Source: CAVQND01 sp049518415 (GTDB lineage: Bacteria; Verrucomicrobiota; Verrucomicrobiia; Limisphaerales; UBA8199). From it: a DNA stretch of 64,000 nucleotides. Each line of letters opens with the position of its first letter. The stretch's first letter is position 1. The DNA is taken from assembly GCA_049518415.1 (NCBI GenBank), contig JBEKRX010000020.1:1-64000 (forward strand), in the 5' to 3' direction. This document shows, piece after piece, positions 6,800-15,228 of the stretch. The translations under genes and the position numbers were made by a program. Below the pieces are notes generated by a model. It had not been told where the DNA came from, did not search any database, and was given only the letters and a program-made list of their open reading frames with translations.

Positions 6800-7822
6800 T
6801 CACCCCAGCGGCCAGTTTGGGAGAACCTCCGCCGCGGGCGAAGTCTCCCCGGCCTGGCGCATCAGCTTTCGCTCCGCCACCACGCCGATCATGGCGGCGT
6901 TGTCGGTGCAGAGACTGGCCTGGGCCAGCCGCAGCTTGAGCCCCTGGCGGGCGCAAGCGGCCGCCAGGGCGTGCCGGAGGGCGCGATTGCAGGTGACGCC
7001 ACCGGAAGCGGTGAGACAGCCAACGCGCAACCGGCGGGCGGCGCGCACGGTCTTGGTCACGAGCACCTCCACGATCGCCGCTTGAACGCTGGCGCATAAG
7101 TCGGCCAGGCGTTGCAGGTCATCGCAGAGGCCCGGATGGTCCCGCAGGAAATAGCGCACCGCGGTCTTCAGTCCGCTGAAGCTGAAGTCGTCGTGCGGCT
7201 CGTTGAGCATGGGCCTGGGAAAGCCCCAGGCCCCGGGGTCCCCCTGCTCGGCCAAGCGGTCGATTTCCGGGCCGGCCGGGTACGGCAGGCCCAGGAGCTT
7301 GCCCACCTTGTCGAAACACTCGCCCGCCGCATCGTCCACGGTCGAGCCGAGCAGCCGGTGCTCTAATTCCCTTTCGACATGCACCAGCATCGTATGGCCG
7401 CCGCTGACGATGAGCGAGACATTCGGCTGGAATTCCGAAAAATCCGCGGCGGGCGGAGCACCCTCAATCCAGGGCGAATAAAGGTGGGCTTCGTGGTGGT
7501 GAATGCCGAAGAAAGGCCGCCGCAAAACAAACGCCACCGCCTGGGCGGCCTTAAATCCCACCAGCAGCGCACTGGGCAAACCCGGGCCCTGCGTGGCGGC
7601 CACCGCCTCGATTTGGGCGACGCTCACGTTGGCCTGGCGCAAGGCGGCACGCGCTACCGGCAGCAGGTTGCGGAGATGTTCGCGCGCCGCCAGTTCCGGC
7701 ACCACGCCCCCGTATTGGGCGTGCACTCGGACCTGGGATGACACTACGTTGGCCAGGACCCGCCCGTGATGGACCAGGGCCGCGCACGTCTCGTCGCACG
7801 AAGTTTCAAAAGCCAGCAGCAT
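6800..7822 (-). CDS. tsaD: tRNA N6-adenosine threonylcarbamoyltransferase
   Basis: TsaD transfers the threonylcarbamoyl group to A37 of ANN-decoding tRNAs, working with TsaB/TsaE in the cytosol. The 340-residue length is normal. Visible motifs are the ASKHA phosphate loop 'ETSCDET' near the N-terminus, 'TQGPGLPSALLVG' (77-89), the metal-binding 'HHHEAH' (108-113) and 'IVSGGHTML'. A good Shine-Dalgarno (AAGGAAG) lies just before the ATG at 7822. The gene sits 34 bp after the ctp gene on the same strand, so the two may share a transcript; a small hairpin (ACCCG...CGGGT) lies between them. Confidence 0.97.
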   Translation of the reverse strand: MLLAFETSCDETCAALVHHGRVLANVVSSQVRVHAQYGGVVPELAAREHLRNLLPVARAALRQANVSVAQIEAVAATQGPGLPSALLVGFKAAQAVAFVLRRPFFGIHHHEAHLYSPWIEGAPPAADFSEFQPNVSLIVSGGHTMLVHVERELEHRLLGSTVDDAAGECFDKVGKLLGLPYPAGPEIDRLAEQGDPGAWGFPRPMLNEPHDDFSFSGLKTAVRYFLRDHPGLCDDLQRLADLCASVQAAIVEVLVTKTVRAARRLRVGCLTASGGVTCNRALRHALAAACARQGLKLRLAQASLCTDNAAMIGVVAERKLMRQAGETSPAAEVLPNWPLG

Positions 7823-7856
7823 TTAACTTCCTTGACCCGCTTAACGGGTGAGCGTG

Positions 7857-9164
7857 TCACTTGCGGGTCTGGGCGACCCGCTGTTCGGGGAGGGGCGAGC
7901 GGAGGGAGTAGAGGGTGATGCCTTTCAGGAGGTCCAGGGCGCGGTCGAGTTGGGGGTCGCGGGTCTCCAATACCCGCTGGCGGTCTTTGTCGTCGAGGCT
8001 TTGGACCCCGCCGGGGGTGTGCTGGATTTGGATGGCGCGGTCCTCCTCGAGGCTTAAGGGGACGGAGATGTCCGGGGTGATGCCCTCCTCATGAATGACT
8101 TTATGGCTGGGGGTATAGTATTTGGCGGTGGTCAGGCGCAGGGCCGAGCCGTCCTGGAGCGGGAGGATGCTCTGGACGGAGCCTTTGCCAAAGGTCTTTT
8201 CGCCCAGAATGACCGCCCGATGCAAATCCTGGAGGCAGGCGGCGACGATTTCCGAGGCGCTGGCGCTGCCGAGGTTGACCAACACCACCATGGGCAGGCC
8301 GTTGAGTTCGTCGTGGCCATTGGCGTGACGCCGGGAGTCCTGATTGGGGTTGCGGCCCTCGGTCGTAACGACCAACTGGCCTTTGGGCAGGAATTTCGAG
8401 CAGACATCAACCGCTTGATCGAGCAAGCCGCCCGGGTTCCAGCGCAAATCCAGGACCAAGCCCTGCAGGCCCTGCTTTTTCAGCCGCCGCAGCGCCGTTT
8501 CCAGGTCGTCGCTCGTTTTTTCGCCGAATTGGACCAGCCGGACATAGCCGAGCTTGTTTTCGCCCAGCTTGAATTCCTTGCGCCCATTGAGGTCGGTGAC
8601 CATATCCACGTTGATCAGGGCGCGGGTCAGCTTGTATTCCCGGGACTGGTTGGAGGCGGGGCGGAAGATGGTGAGCCGGACCTCGGTGCCGGGTTCGCCG
8701 CGCAAGCTCCGGATGGCATCATCACTCGTCATTTTCTCGGTGCTCTTGCCGTCGATTTTCACGATCCGGTCGCCCGAGAGGATGCCAGCCCGGAAGGCGG
8801 GGGTGTTGGTCATGGGGACAACGACGGTCAGGACATTGTCCTTCATTGAAATACTGATGCCCAGGCCGCCGAAGGCCCCCTGGGTGTCGTTCTGCAGCTC
8901 CCGGTATTTCTCGGCGTCCAGGAACTCGCTGTGCGGGTCCAGCGTGCTGAGCATGCCTTTGAGGGCGCCATAGACCAGTTCCTGGTAGGTCAGCTTCTGG
9001 CCGTCCACGTAGTCCTTGCGGACGCGCTCCATGACGTAGGAGAAAAGCTCGAGGCTCGGGTAGGCGGAATCCTTCTCGGCCGCCTTGAGGTAGAAGCGCG
9101 CGCCGATCAGGAAATTCACGCACAGCACCAGGGCCACCGCCCCGTAAATCACACGTCGTTTCAT
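7857..9164 (-). CDS. C-terminal processing peptidase, S41 family (CtpA/Prc-type)
   Basis: A periplasmic, membrane-anchored serine protease that trims or degrades proteins from their C-termini. From the ATG at 9164, residues 5-22 form a signal anchor. A PDZ domain spans roughly 95-180, and the S41 core follows with 'LDLRWNPGGLL' (239-248), 'NLGSASASEI' carrying the expected nucleophile Ser302, and 'GEKTFGKGSVQ' with Lys327. The Ser-Lys spacing of 25 residues matches known Ctp proteases. At 435 residues it is a normal CtpA-type protein. It precedes tsaD on the same strand. The frame extends 19 codons further upstream, but the hydrophobic segment argues for the chosen start. Confidence 0.95.
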   Translation of the reverse strand: MKRRVIYGAVALVLCVNFLIGARFYLKAAEKDSAYPSLELFSYVMERVRKDYVDGQKLTYQELVYGALKGMLSTLDPHSEFLDAEKYRELQNDTQGAFGGLGISISMKDNVLTVVVPMTNTPAFRAGILSGDRIVKIDGKSTEKMTSDDAIRSLRGEPGTEVRLTIFRPASNQSREYKLTRALINVDMVTDLNGRKEFKLGENKLGYVRLVQFGEKTSDDLETALRRLKKQGLQGLVLDLRWNPGGLLDQAVDVCSKFLPKGQLVVTTEGRNPNQDSRRHANGHDELNGLPMVVLVNLGSASASEIVAACLQDLHRAVILGEKTFGKGSVQSILPLQDGSALRLTTAKYYTPSHKVIHEEGITPDISVPLSLEEDRAIQIQHTPGGVQSLDDKDRQRVLETRDPQLDRALDLLKGITLYSLRSPLPEQRVAQTRK

Positions 9165-9324
9165 ATTCACTGTCACTTTCGTTCTGGCAGACAACCTAAC
9201 CGGGCGCCGGCGACTTTGCAAGAAGGCGCCGCGCCCGCGTCGTGGCGCCCGCTTGCAGCTTGCGTCAGTCGCGGCCAGCCTCCAGTTTGCTGGTTCGCCC
9301 CTGCCGCCCTGGGTTTGCCCATAT

Positions 9325-11007
9325 TCATTTCACCCGCTCAAACACCACCCGCCCATCGACGATCGTCAGCACCACATGCGCCTGGTCTATATCCGCCGGC
9401 TCGATTTGGTAAATATCGCGGTCCAGCATGACGAGGTCGGCCAGTTTGCCGGGGGTGAGGGTCCCCTTGACTTGCTCGGCGAATTCGGCGTAGGCGGAGC
9501 CGACGGTGAAGGCGCGGACGGCCTCAGCGACGGTGAGCTTCTGCTCTGGCAGCCAGCCGTTGGGGTGTTTGCCATCGAGCGTCTGGCGGGTAACGGCCGC
9601 CTTGATGCCTGCCAGCGGATTGAGCGGGGCGACCGTCCAGTCCGAACCGAAGGCCAGGACGGCCCCGGCGGCGAGCAGGGAGCGGAAGGCATAGCTGCCT
9701 TTGGCACGCTCCGGGCCGATGCGTTTTTCGCACCAGCGCCCGTCGTCGGCCACGTGGTAGGGCTGCATGGAGGCAATGACTTGCTGGGCGCCGAAGCGGG
9801 GGATTTCGGCGGGCCGCAAGTGCTGGGCGTGCTCGATGCGGAAGCGGCGGTCGCGGGGGCCGTATTGCTCGGCTACGGCCTGGTAGAGGTCGAGGATGCG
9901 CCGGTTGGCTTCGTCGCCGATGGCATGGATCATGACCTGGAGGCCGGCTTGGTCGGCGCCTGCCACTCGTTTGCGCATGGCGCCCTCGGGCAGCATCTGG
10001 TCGGAGAGCAGCCCGCGCGTCTCCGGCGCGTCCTCATAGGGCTGGAAGAACAGCGCCGTGGACGAGCCCAGGCTGCCGTCGGCGAAGCCTTTGAGGCCGC
10101 CAATCCGCAGCATGTCGCCGCCGAAAGGGGCGCGGACGCCCGCCTTGGCCAGCACTTCCCAGGAGAGGATCGAGCGGATGGCGTAAATGCGCGTCTTGAG
10201 TTCGCCGCGCTCCAGCATGTATTGGTAGAGGCCCACGTCCTCGCCGGCCGACATATCGGTGAGGCTGGTCACGCCGACTTCCGCGGCGTGGTCCGTGGCC
10301 GCGCGGGCGGCGACATGCTTCTCTTGGAAGCTCTTTGCCGGCACCGCGCGCTCGACCAAATCCTGGGCGGCGTCTTTCAGGATGCCGGTCGGTTCCCCGG
10401 TCCTGGGGTCGCGCACGATGACACCGCCTGACGGGTCCCTGGTTTTGCTGCTGATGCCCGCCAGTTTGAGGGCCAGGCTGTTGGCCAGGGCCATGTGGCC
10501 GTCGAGCCGATTGACGAAGACCGGGTGGTCGGGCGTGGCAGCATCGATCATTTCTTTGGTCGGCAGCGGGGCGCCGGGCCACTTCTCGTGGTCCCAGTCT
10601 CCGCCCAGAATCCAGCGGCCTTGGGGGAGTCGCTGCGCGTAGTCAGCCAGGCGGCGGGCCATTTCCGCGGGCGACCTGGCCTCGCGCAAATCCACGTTTG
10701 CCAGCGAGAATCCGCCCGTGAGGAAGTGCACGTGGGCGTCGTTGAAACCGGGCAGCACCAACTTGCCGGCGGCATCGAGCACACGGGTGCGAGGTCCGGC
10801 CAGCGCCCGAACCTCCGGCGTGGCGCCAAGGGCGACAATGCGGTTGCCGGCAAGCGCCACCGCGCCGACGGTCGGCCGCGCTGCGTCCATCGTGTGGACG
10901 GAGGCGTTGAGGATGATCAGGTCGGGGGCAAAAGACAGGTTACTGGTTTGAGCGGCGGCTGTGAGCATAGCGGCGGAGGTCGTGAAAACAATAGCCAGCG
11001 GTTTCAT
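9325..11007 (-). CDS. exported amidohydrolase family 3 (YtcJ-like)
   Basis: A metal-dependent amidohydrolase of the PF07969 family (TIM barrel). It starts with a cleavable signal peptide ('MKPLAIVFTTSAAMLTAAA'), so it is probably periplasmic. The N-terminal beta-sandwich strand 'DLIILNASVHTMD' leads to the metal motif 'FNDAHVHFL'; later 'HAIGDEANRRILDLY' and 'FGSDWTVAPLNPL' provide the typical His and Asp. It ends with the C-terminal strand pair 'GKLADLVMLD...VVLTIVDGRVVFE'. Substrates of this family are poorly defined (N-substituted amino acids, amides). The ATG at 11007 is preferred over one five codons upstream because it begins the signal peptide. It has no obvious operon partner. Confidence 0.93.
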   Translation of the reverse strand: MKPLAIVFTTSAAMLTAAAQTSNLSFAPDLIILNASVHTMDAARPTVGAVALAGNRIVALGATPEVRALAGPRTRVLDAAGKLVLPGFNDAHVHFLTGGFSLANVDLREARSPAEMARRLADYAQRLPQGRWILGGDWDHEKWPGAPLPTKEMIDAATPDHPVFVNRLDGHMALANSLALKLAGISSKTRDPSGGVIVRDPRTGEPTGILKDAAQDLVERAVPAKSFQEKHVAARAATDHAAEVGVTSLTDMSAGEDVGLYQYMLERGELKTRIYAIRSILSWEVLAKAGVRAPFGGDMLRIGGLKGFADGSLGSSTALFFQPYEDAPETRGLLSDQMLPEGAMRKRVAGADQAGLQVMIHAIGDEANRRILDLYQAVAEQYGPRDRRFRIEHAQHLRPAEIPRFGAQQVIASMQPYHVADDGRWCEKRIGPERAKGSYAFRSLLAAGAVLAFGSDWTVAPLNPLAGIKAAVTRQTLDGKHPNGWLPEQKLTVAEAVRAFTVGSAYAEFAEQVKGTLTPGKLADLVMLDRDIYQIEPADIDQAHVVLTIVDGRVVFERVK

Positions 11008-11144
11008 GTCGTCACGAATCATGCCGCTACTTTAGCGAGTCTCGGTGGTTTGGCAACGGCCGGCTGGCAAAGCGACTTGGGTGAGTCGGCAGCTTTGGCT
11101 GCCCGGAGCTTGATACGACGGGCGGCTTGAGCCAGGCTGCGCGC

Positions 11145-11330
11145 ATGAAAGAACTCTCCTTCCGGGTCGAGCAGGACGGGAACTGGCTGGTCGCCACCTG
11201 CCATGACCCCGAGATGGCAACGCAGGCCGAGTCCCTGGGTGAACTTGTCCCCATGATCCGCGACCTGGTAAGCTGCCGTTTCGAGCCGGGCGATGAGCGC
11301 CTGCGCTGGCCCATTCGTCTTCACTTTTGA
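11145..11330 (+). CDS. small HicB-like/DUF1902-type protein
   Basis: About 61 residues ('MKELSFRVEQDGNWLVATC...') with the beta-beta-beta-alpha pattern of the HicB-like/DUF1902 fold: a strand pair carrying 'GNWLVATC', then 'TQAESLGELVPMIRDLV', an amphipathic helix, and an 'IRLHF' end strand. In toxin-antitoxin systems HicB neutralises the HicA RNase, but no HicA gene is adjacent and there is no C-terminal DNA-binding domain, so this is more likely one of the many solitary HicB-like proteins. Start chosen at the internal ATG because the fold begins there. Assignment rests on pattern only. Confidence 0.6.
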   Translation: MKELSFRVEQDGNWLVATCHDPEMATQAESLGELVPMIRDLVSCRFEPGDERLRWPIRLHF

Positions 11331-11588
11331 AGATTGCAGACTGCAAATTGTGAATCGGGTCCGCGTATGGCGCCGCATGAGTTATCGAACCGGCTCGGAG
11401 GGTCGCCCGGGCCGGGAATGACGGAGACCTGATGGGGCTGCGAATCAAAGGCGCAACACTATGGTTTGACCCTTTCCTACGACGTTTTAACATCGGTTGG
11501 CTAAAAGAATATTTTGGGGCACAATTTCCGGTTGCAGTTGACCAGGGACACCTTACGATGCCCTTTGGTGTCACCAACCATTTCGGAT
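11331..11588. other. intergenic spacer, no gene seen
   Basis: A 258-bp spacer with lower GC toward its right end, leading into the lower-GC gene at 11589. It probably contains that gene's promoter, but I see no convincing -35/-10 pair. Confidence 0.4.
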
Positions 11589-12164
11589 ATGAAACGGGCC
11601 ATTCAGCTTGTTGCAGGAGCAGTATTGTTCTGTCGTGGTGTCCTTGCGGCGGAGATTACCAACGCGACCGGCGTCAGCTTCACCTTCCTCGATCCACCGA
11701 TTGTGCCAGCGCCCGACCTGCCTAGAGATGCTCGCCGTGCGGGTGTTACGCCAGAACCGGCCGGCACAAACGGACCACCTTGTAACATACAGTTCGGCAT
11801 TGTCCGCGACACAAAAGACCACGGCGCATTGTCGAATATCGTTAGCGGCCACATAGCCAGCATCGCCTTGACGTGGGCGGACACGAATCTCTTCAGAACA
11901 CACAGCGACACGGAGGGCACTTTGCGTCGCTTGCTGAGTGCTCCATCCGGTTCGATTTACACGGGTTCATATTGTCAGACTTACACTCACGTCTTTTGGG
12001 ATCAAGTTTTGGGATTGCCAAGTATCGCGGCGCGTGTCGAGCATACGGATGGGAAGCCAGGACAGTTGCTTTTGTTTGGTACGGGAGACTGTTTCTTCGC
12101 GTATCAAGATCGACATGGTAAGTGGTGGCTGGGTCACTGGCGGGAAGGAGTTCAGAAGCGATGA
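11589..12164 (+). CDS. exported hypothetical protein
   Basis: A 191-residue protein starting with a signal peptide ('MKRAIQLVAGAVLFCRGVLAAEI', likely cleaved after ALAA-type residues). The mature part contains 'LDPPIVPAPDLPRDARRAG' and ends 'YQDRHGKWWLGHWREGVQKR'. I recognise no family. Base composition is visibly lower in GC than its neighbours and codon use is less biased, which suggests acquisition by transfer or weak expression. The larger open frame begins 25 codons upstream without signal-like features, so the internal ATG is preferred. It converges with the glycosidase-like gene downstream. Confidence 0.6.
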   Translation: MKRAIQLVAGAVLFCRGVLAAEITNATGVSFTFLDPPIVPAPDLPRDARRAGVTPEPAGTNGPPCNIQFGIVRDTKDHGALSNIVSGHIASIALTWADTNLFRTHSDTEGTLRRLLSAPSGSIYTGSYCQTYTHVFWDQVLGLPSIAARVEHTDGKPGQLLLFGTGDCFFAYQDRHGKWWLGHWREGVQKR

Positions 12165-12224
12165 CCACGGCGCCTGACTTCTCACCGCAGCCAACGCCGG
12201 TTGGCCGTTTCAGTTCCCATGTCC

Positions 12225-12249
12225 CCTTGGTTGCGGCTCCGCGGCGCTG
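12225..12249. repeat. REP-like palindromic motif
   Basis: A copy of the dispersed motif (CCTTGGTTGCGGCTCCGCGG) lying between convergent genes, just after the stop of the minus-strand glycosidase-like gene. Confidence 0.55.
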
Positions 12250-12252
12250 CGT

Positions 12253-14961
12253 TCAGCGCACCAGGAAATGGTCTCCCGTTGTTCCGTGCCCGGGGGGCGC
12301 GGTCTCTTTCAGCAGCCAGACTTCTGAGACCTGGCAGCCACGCCCGTTGCCGCCCAGGCCGGGTTCGCCGAACCAACTGAGCGTCAGCTTCCCCTCCCGG
12401 GTCGCAGCGTGGGGCAGGGCAAATTCCAGCGGCTTGAAAGGGCGGGGCTTGGCGAGGTAGGGGTGGACCTCGAGCGAGTCGTTGGCGACCAGGCGGAGCT
12501 TTCGTCTGGGACTGTCTCCGCCATAAAGGACGCGGACTTTGTAGCGCGCTCCGGGGTCGAGGCCGGCATAGGCCATGCGGAGCGGGGTGTCGTAGAGCGT
12601 TTCTGCATGGTCCATCCAGGAGAGCCGCCGCGCCGTCCCGGCATCTTCGTCCGGGCTATCGACCACGAGGTCTTCCTCGAAGTCGACGCGGCAGGACTGG
12701 TAGCAGCCCGGGTCGGCCGTGAAACCGAGGCCGCGCTGCAAATGGGGCTGGCAGGCCGCGTTCCCCAGGTCGTCGTAGAATCCGCCCGGCCCCGGATTGG
12801 TCCATTGGAGGATTTCCGCCAGCGCCTTGAGCCGCTCCGGCTCGGACGCCAGGTTGCGGATGCGGGCGAACCGTTCCTCAAGCCAAAGGCGGTTGTTGAG
12901 GGGAAAATCCAGGGTGTCCAGGCTCGCCCCGCGGTCCACGGCGATCGCCTTGTATTTGTCCACGCTCAACTGCATGCCGATGCTCTGGAACAGGGCCTCG
13001 GCCAACTGCCAGATGCGCAGGCGCCAGTCCGCGTTGACCCGTTGCCGCAACGCCCGGCCCAGTATCCCTTGGGCGTCGGCAATGGCGCCGGCCACACCGA
13101 TGACCGGGGCGGTCCGCAGGCAGGCCATCGCCTGCGCCTCCAAATCCGTCTCGTAAATCAGGCGGTGGCGAATGTAAGCGTCGTAATAACCGCGAAAGAG
13201 CGCCTGTTGGAAGCGCCAGTTTTTCAGGTCGGCCGGCGAGGCTGCTCTTTCGAGGGCCTGTAGTTGCGCCAGGGTGCCATCGACGGCCCCGTTGGCGAGC
13301 AGAGGGCCCTGCCAGCTTCTCTCCAGGGCCAGCAAGGCCTGGGCGAAATTGTCGGTGTAGCGTTCCCCAAGGAAGTAGCGGCTATATTGCCGGAGGATGT
13401 CCAGCACGCTGGCCTCCGGGTCCCAGCCCAGCGCGCTCCAGATCACTTTATTGACGTCGTCATTGCATCCCTCCGAATAGGTCAGGAACCCGATGGTTTG
13501 GGGCTGGGTGTGGCGGAAGATGGCCGCCTCGCCCTCGGGGCGGGGATTGATGCACTCCCGCCCCTCGGTCACCGCGTAAGCCACGTCCCAATCCGGCACC
13601 GGGTACTGGCATTGGCGGGAGTGAGTGATATCCGGGTAGTGGCGAATGGGGTATTGCGCCGGCACCAGTTCACGCAACCGGGCCAGGCTGACGCGGACCT
13701 GGGGTCCGAAGACCACGCCGCTCAACCAGCCCGGCTGCTCGCGTTGGAGGATGTCCAGGAATTCCTTGAGCCACTGCTGGTTGAAGCCTTGCGGGGAGAC
13801 CCACATCTGCGCCTTTGGATGGTAACGGCGCAGGTTCTGCGTCTGCTTCTCCAACAGGGCCATCAGGTGCTTCGGCCGGGTGTGGCCAGGGTCCCCGCCG
13901 GGCACGAACACCGCGTCCAGACGGCTCAACTGCGCGAAGACTCCGCCCCACTCGCGCAGCGCCGATTCCACGGTCTTGGCATCGGCATAGTCCTGGTCCA
14001 GCGCCGGATACCAGACCCAGACGTCCAGGCCATAGAGCGCCGCCAGCCGGGACATGCCCGCCATCATCTCCAGCGGCGGCCGGGGAAAATGCGGACTCTG
14101 GGCGTCATCATCCGAGCGGGGCGGTATCAATTCGACCGCGTTGCAGCCAAAGACCGCCAGGTCGCGGAAGTACTGCTCCCAGGTGGGCAAGTCCCAAGCG
14201 TCATAGGAATTGCACTTCGGGCGGTAGCCAAGCTGGTGCCCGCGGAGCCGGTACTTGGGCGCCGTGGCGATGTCCAAATCATCCTGCACTCCGGCCCGGC
14301 CCCGCGCCATCTGCAGTTCGCGCAGCAGCCGGCCGACCCCGAAGAGCACGCCCCGCGCGTCATTGCCTAAAATAAAAACCCCGGGGCTCGTCTGCCCCTT
14401 CCTTACGCACAGCCGGTAACCCTCCGCGCCCTCAGGCCCAGGCAGCGACTGCAAGGCCTCCGCGTAACCTCCGGCGAACGAACGAACCCCGGACTTAAGG
14501 CCGACGCCCACCACCGGGACCGCCGCCGCCGGCCAGTTGGTCGTTTCCGGCCAGCGGATGCCCGTGCGCTTTTCCACCTCCTCGACGAGCATCACCACCG
14601 CTTGCCTCTCAGCCCCGGAAAGCTCGGGCCCAGACACCACGACCGCATCCTTGAGCTCCAGCGCCTGGCTCGGCATCGGCCCCCCAAGCATCCAGAACAG
14701 CGCCGCCAAGCACCAACCCAGCAGCGCAGCCCTTCGCGGGCCGCCGGCGGCAAGCCAGGCACCGCAAGGGCAAGTTCCCTTGGCGCGGCGCAGCCGCAAC
14801 CAAGGTCCAGGGAGAATTGCCTCCTCAGGAAAGCAACGGGAGCCTTCCCCCGCCGCGCCAAATAGTGATGCGGTGGGATGCTTCGCCCGCAGTCCAAACG
14901 CGCTCAAAATCCTGCTCAACCGGACCCCTTGGCCGCGTGCCTCTGACTTCCAGCTTTTCAT
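12253..14961 (-). CDS. secreted glycosidase-like protein (GH67/GH20-type N-domain, TIM barrel)
   Basis: A large exported protein. After a signal segment ('ALLGWCLAALFWMLGG') comes an N-terminal domain of the type preceding GH20/GH67 barrels ('RQAVVMLVEEVEKRTGIRW', 'FILGNDARGVLFGVGRLLREL'). A TIM-barrel region follows ('YRLRGHQLGYRPKCNSYDAW', 'LDAVFVPGGDPGH', 'DVAYAVTEGRECINP', 'GFLTYSEGCNDD'), then a helical part and a C-terminal beta-sandwich. I cannot place it in one CAZy family or name the catalytic acids. The start is unresolved: the ATG at 14961 lies about 75 codons before the signal segment, and the stretch between includes a REP-like repeat (14778-14805), so translation may start later, for instance at a TTG at 14799. 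Confidence 0.65.
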   Translation of the reverse strand: MKSWKSEARGQGVRLSRILSAFGLRAKHPTASLFGAAGEGSRCFPEEAILPGPWLRLRRAKGTCPCGAWLAAGGPRRAALLGWCLAALFWMLGGPMPSQALELKDAVVVSGPELSGAERQAVVMLVEEVEKRTGIRWPETTNWPAAAVPVVGVGLKSGVRSFAGGYAEALQSLPGPEGAEGYRLCVRKGQTSPGVFILGNDARGVLFGVGRLLRELQMARGRAGVQDDLDIATAPKYRLRGHQLGYRPKCNSYDAWDLPTWEQYFRDLAVFGCNAVELIPPRSDDDAQSPHFPRPPLEMMAGMSRLAALYGLDVWVWYPALDQDYADAKTVESALREWGGVFAQLSRLDAVFVPGGDPGHTRPKHLMALLEKQTQNLRRYHPKAQMWVSPQGFNQQWLKEFLDILQREQPGWLSGVVFGPQVRVSLARLRELVPAQYPIRHYPDITHSRQCQYPVPDWDVAYAVTEGRECINPRPEGEAAIFRHTQPQTIGFLTYSEGCNDDVNKVIWSALGWDPEASVLDILRQYSRYFLGERYTDNFAQALLALERSWQGPLLANGAVDGTLAQLQALERAASPADLKNWRFQQALFRGYYDAYIRHRLIYETDLEAQAMACLRTAPVIGVAGAIADAQGILGRALRQRVNADWRLRIWQLAEALFQSIGMQLSVDKYKAIAVDRGASLDTLDFPLNNRLWLEERFARIRNLASEPERLKALAEILQWTNPGPGGFYDDLGNAACQPHLQRGLGFTADPGCYQSCRVDFEEDLVVDSPDEDAGTARRLSWMDHAETLYDTPLRMAYAGLDPGARYKVRVLYGGDSPRRKLRLVANDSLEVHPYLAKPRPFKPLEFALPHAATREGKLTLSWFGEPGLGGNGRGCQVSEVWLLKETAPPGHGTTGDHFLVR
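14778..14805. repeat. REP-like palindromic motif, best copy
   Basis: A 28-bp imperfect palindrome, CCTTGGCGCGGC at one end and GCCGCAACCAAGG at the other. Other copies lie at 2767, 5736, 6701 and 12225, in both orientations. Here it falls inside the 5' part of an open reading frame, which argues that this 5' part is not really translated. Confidence 0.65.
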
Positions 14962-15228
14962 TCTCCTGGCGACTTTAAGTCCTGCCTGCCGAATGGCAAG
15001 CGGGGAATCAGGGCGGGGCATCCGGAGGGCGCGTCTTGCTGCTGCCCCCGCGTATTGCCTCAAGCCTCCCAGCACTGTTTCGAAAGTGCTTTCCACGCGG
15101 GCGGTTCCGGCTTTATGTTTATTCCAACGCGAATTGGAATTAGTTCGGAGTCCGGCGGTTCAGGGCAGGAAGGTTCGCGCGACCCTAAGACACACTCCGG
15201 CTCCGATGGAATTGTCTGCCAGCGGATT
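14962..15228. other. divergent promoter region
   Basis: A 267-bp gap between the minus-strand glycosidase-like gene and the plus-strand methyltransferase gene. It includes a small inverted pair, ATTCCAA...TTGGAAT, at about 15120-15140, similar to the outer ends of the inverted-repeat element at 5070. No gene is evident. Confidence 0.4.

Noticed and set aside
11145..11330. A HicAB toxin-antitoxin pair
   Set aside because: Only the HicB-like fold is present; no HicA-sized gene lies on either side.
14962..15096. A 45-codon N-terminal extension of the glycosidase-like protein
   Set aside because: It lacks signal or domain character and overlaps the divergent promoter region.
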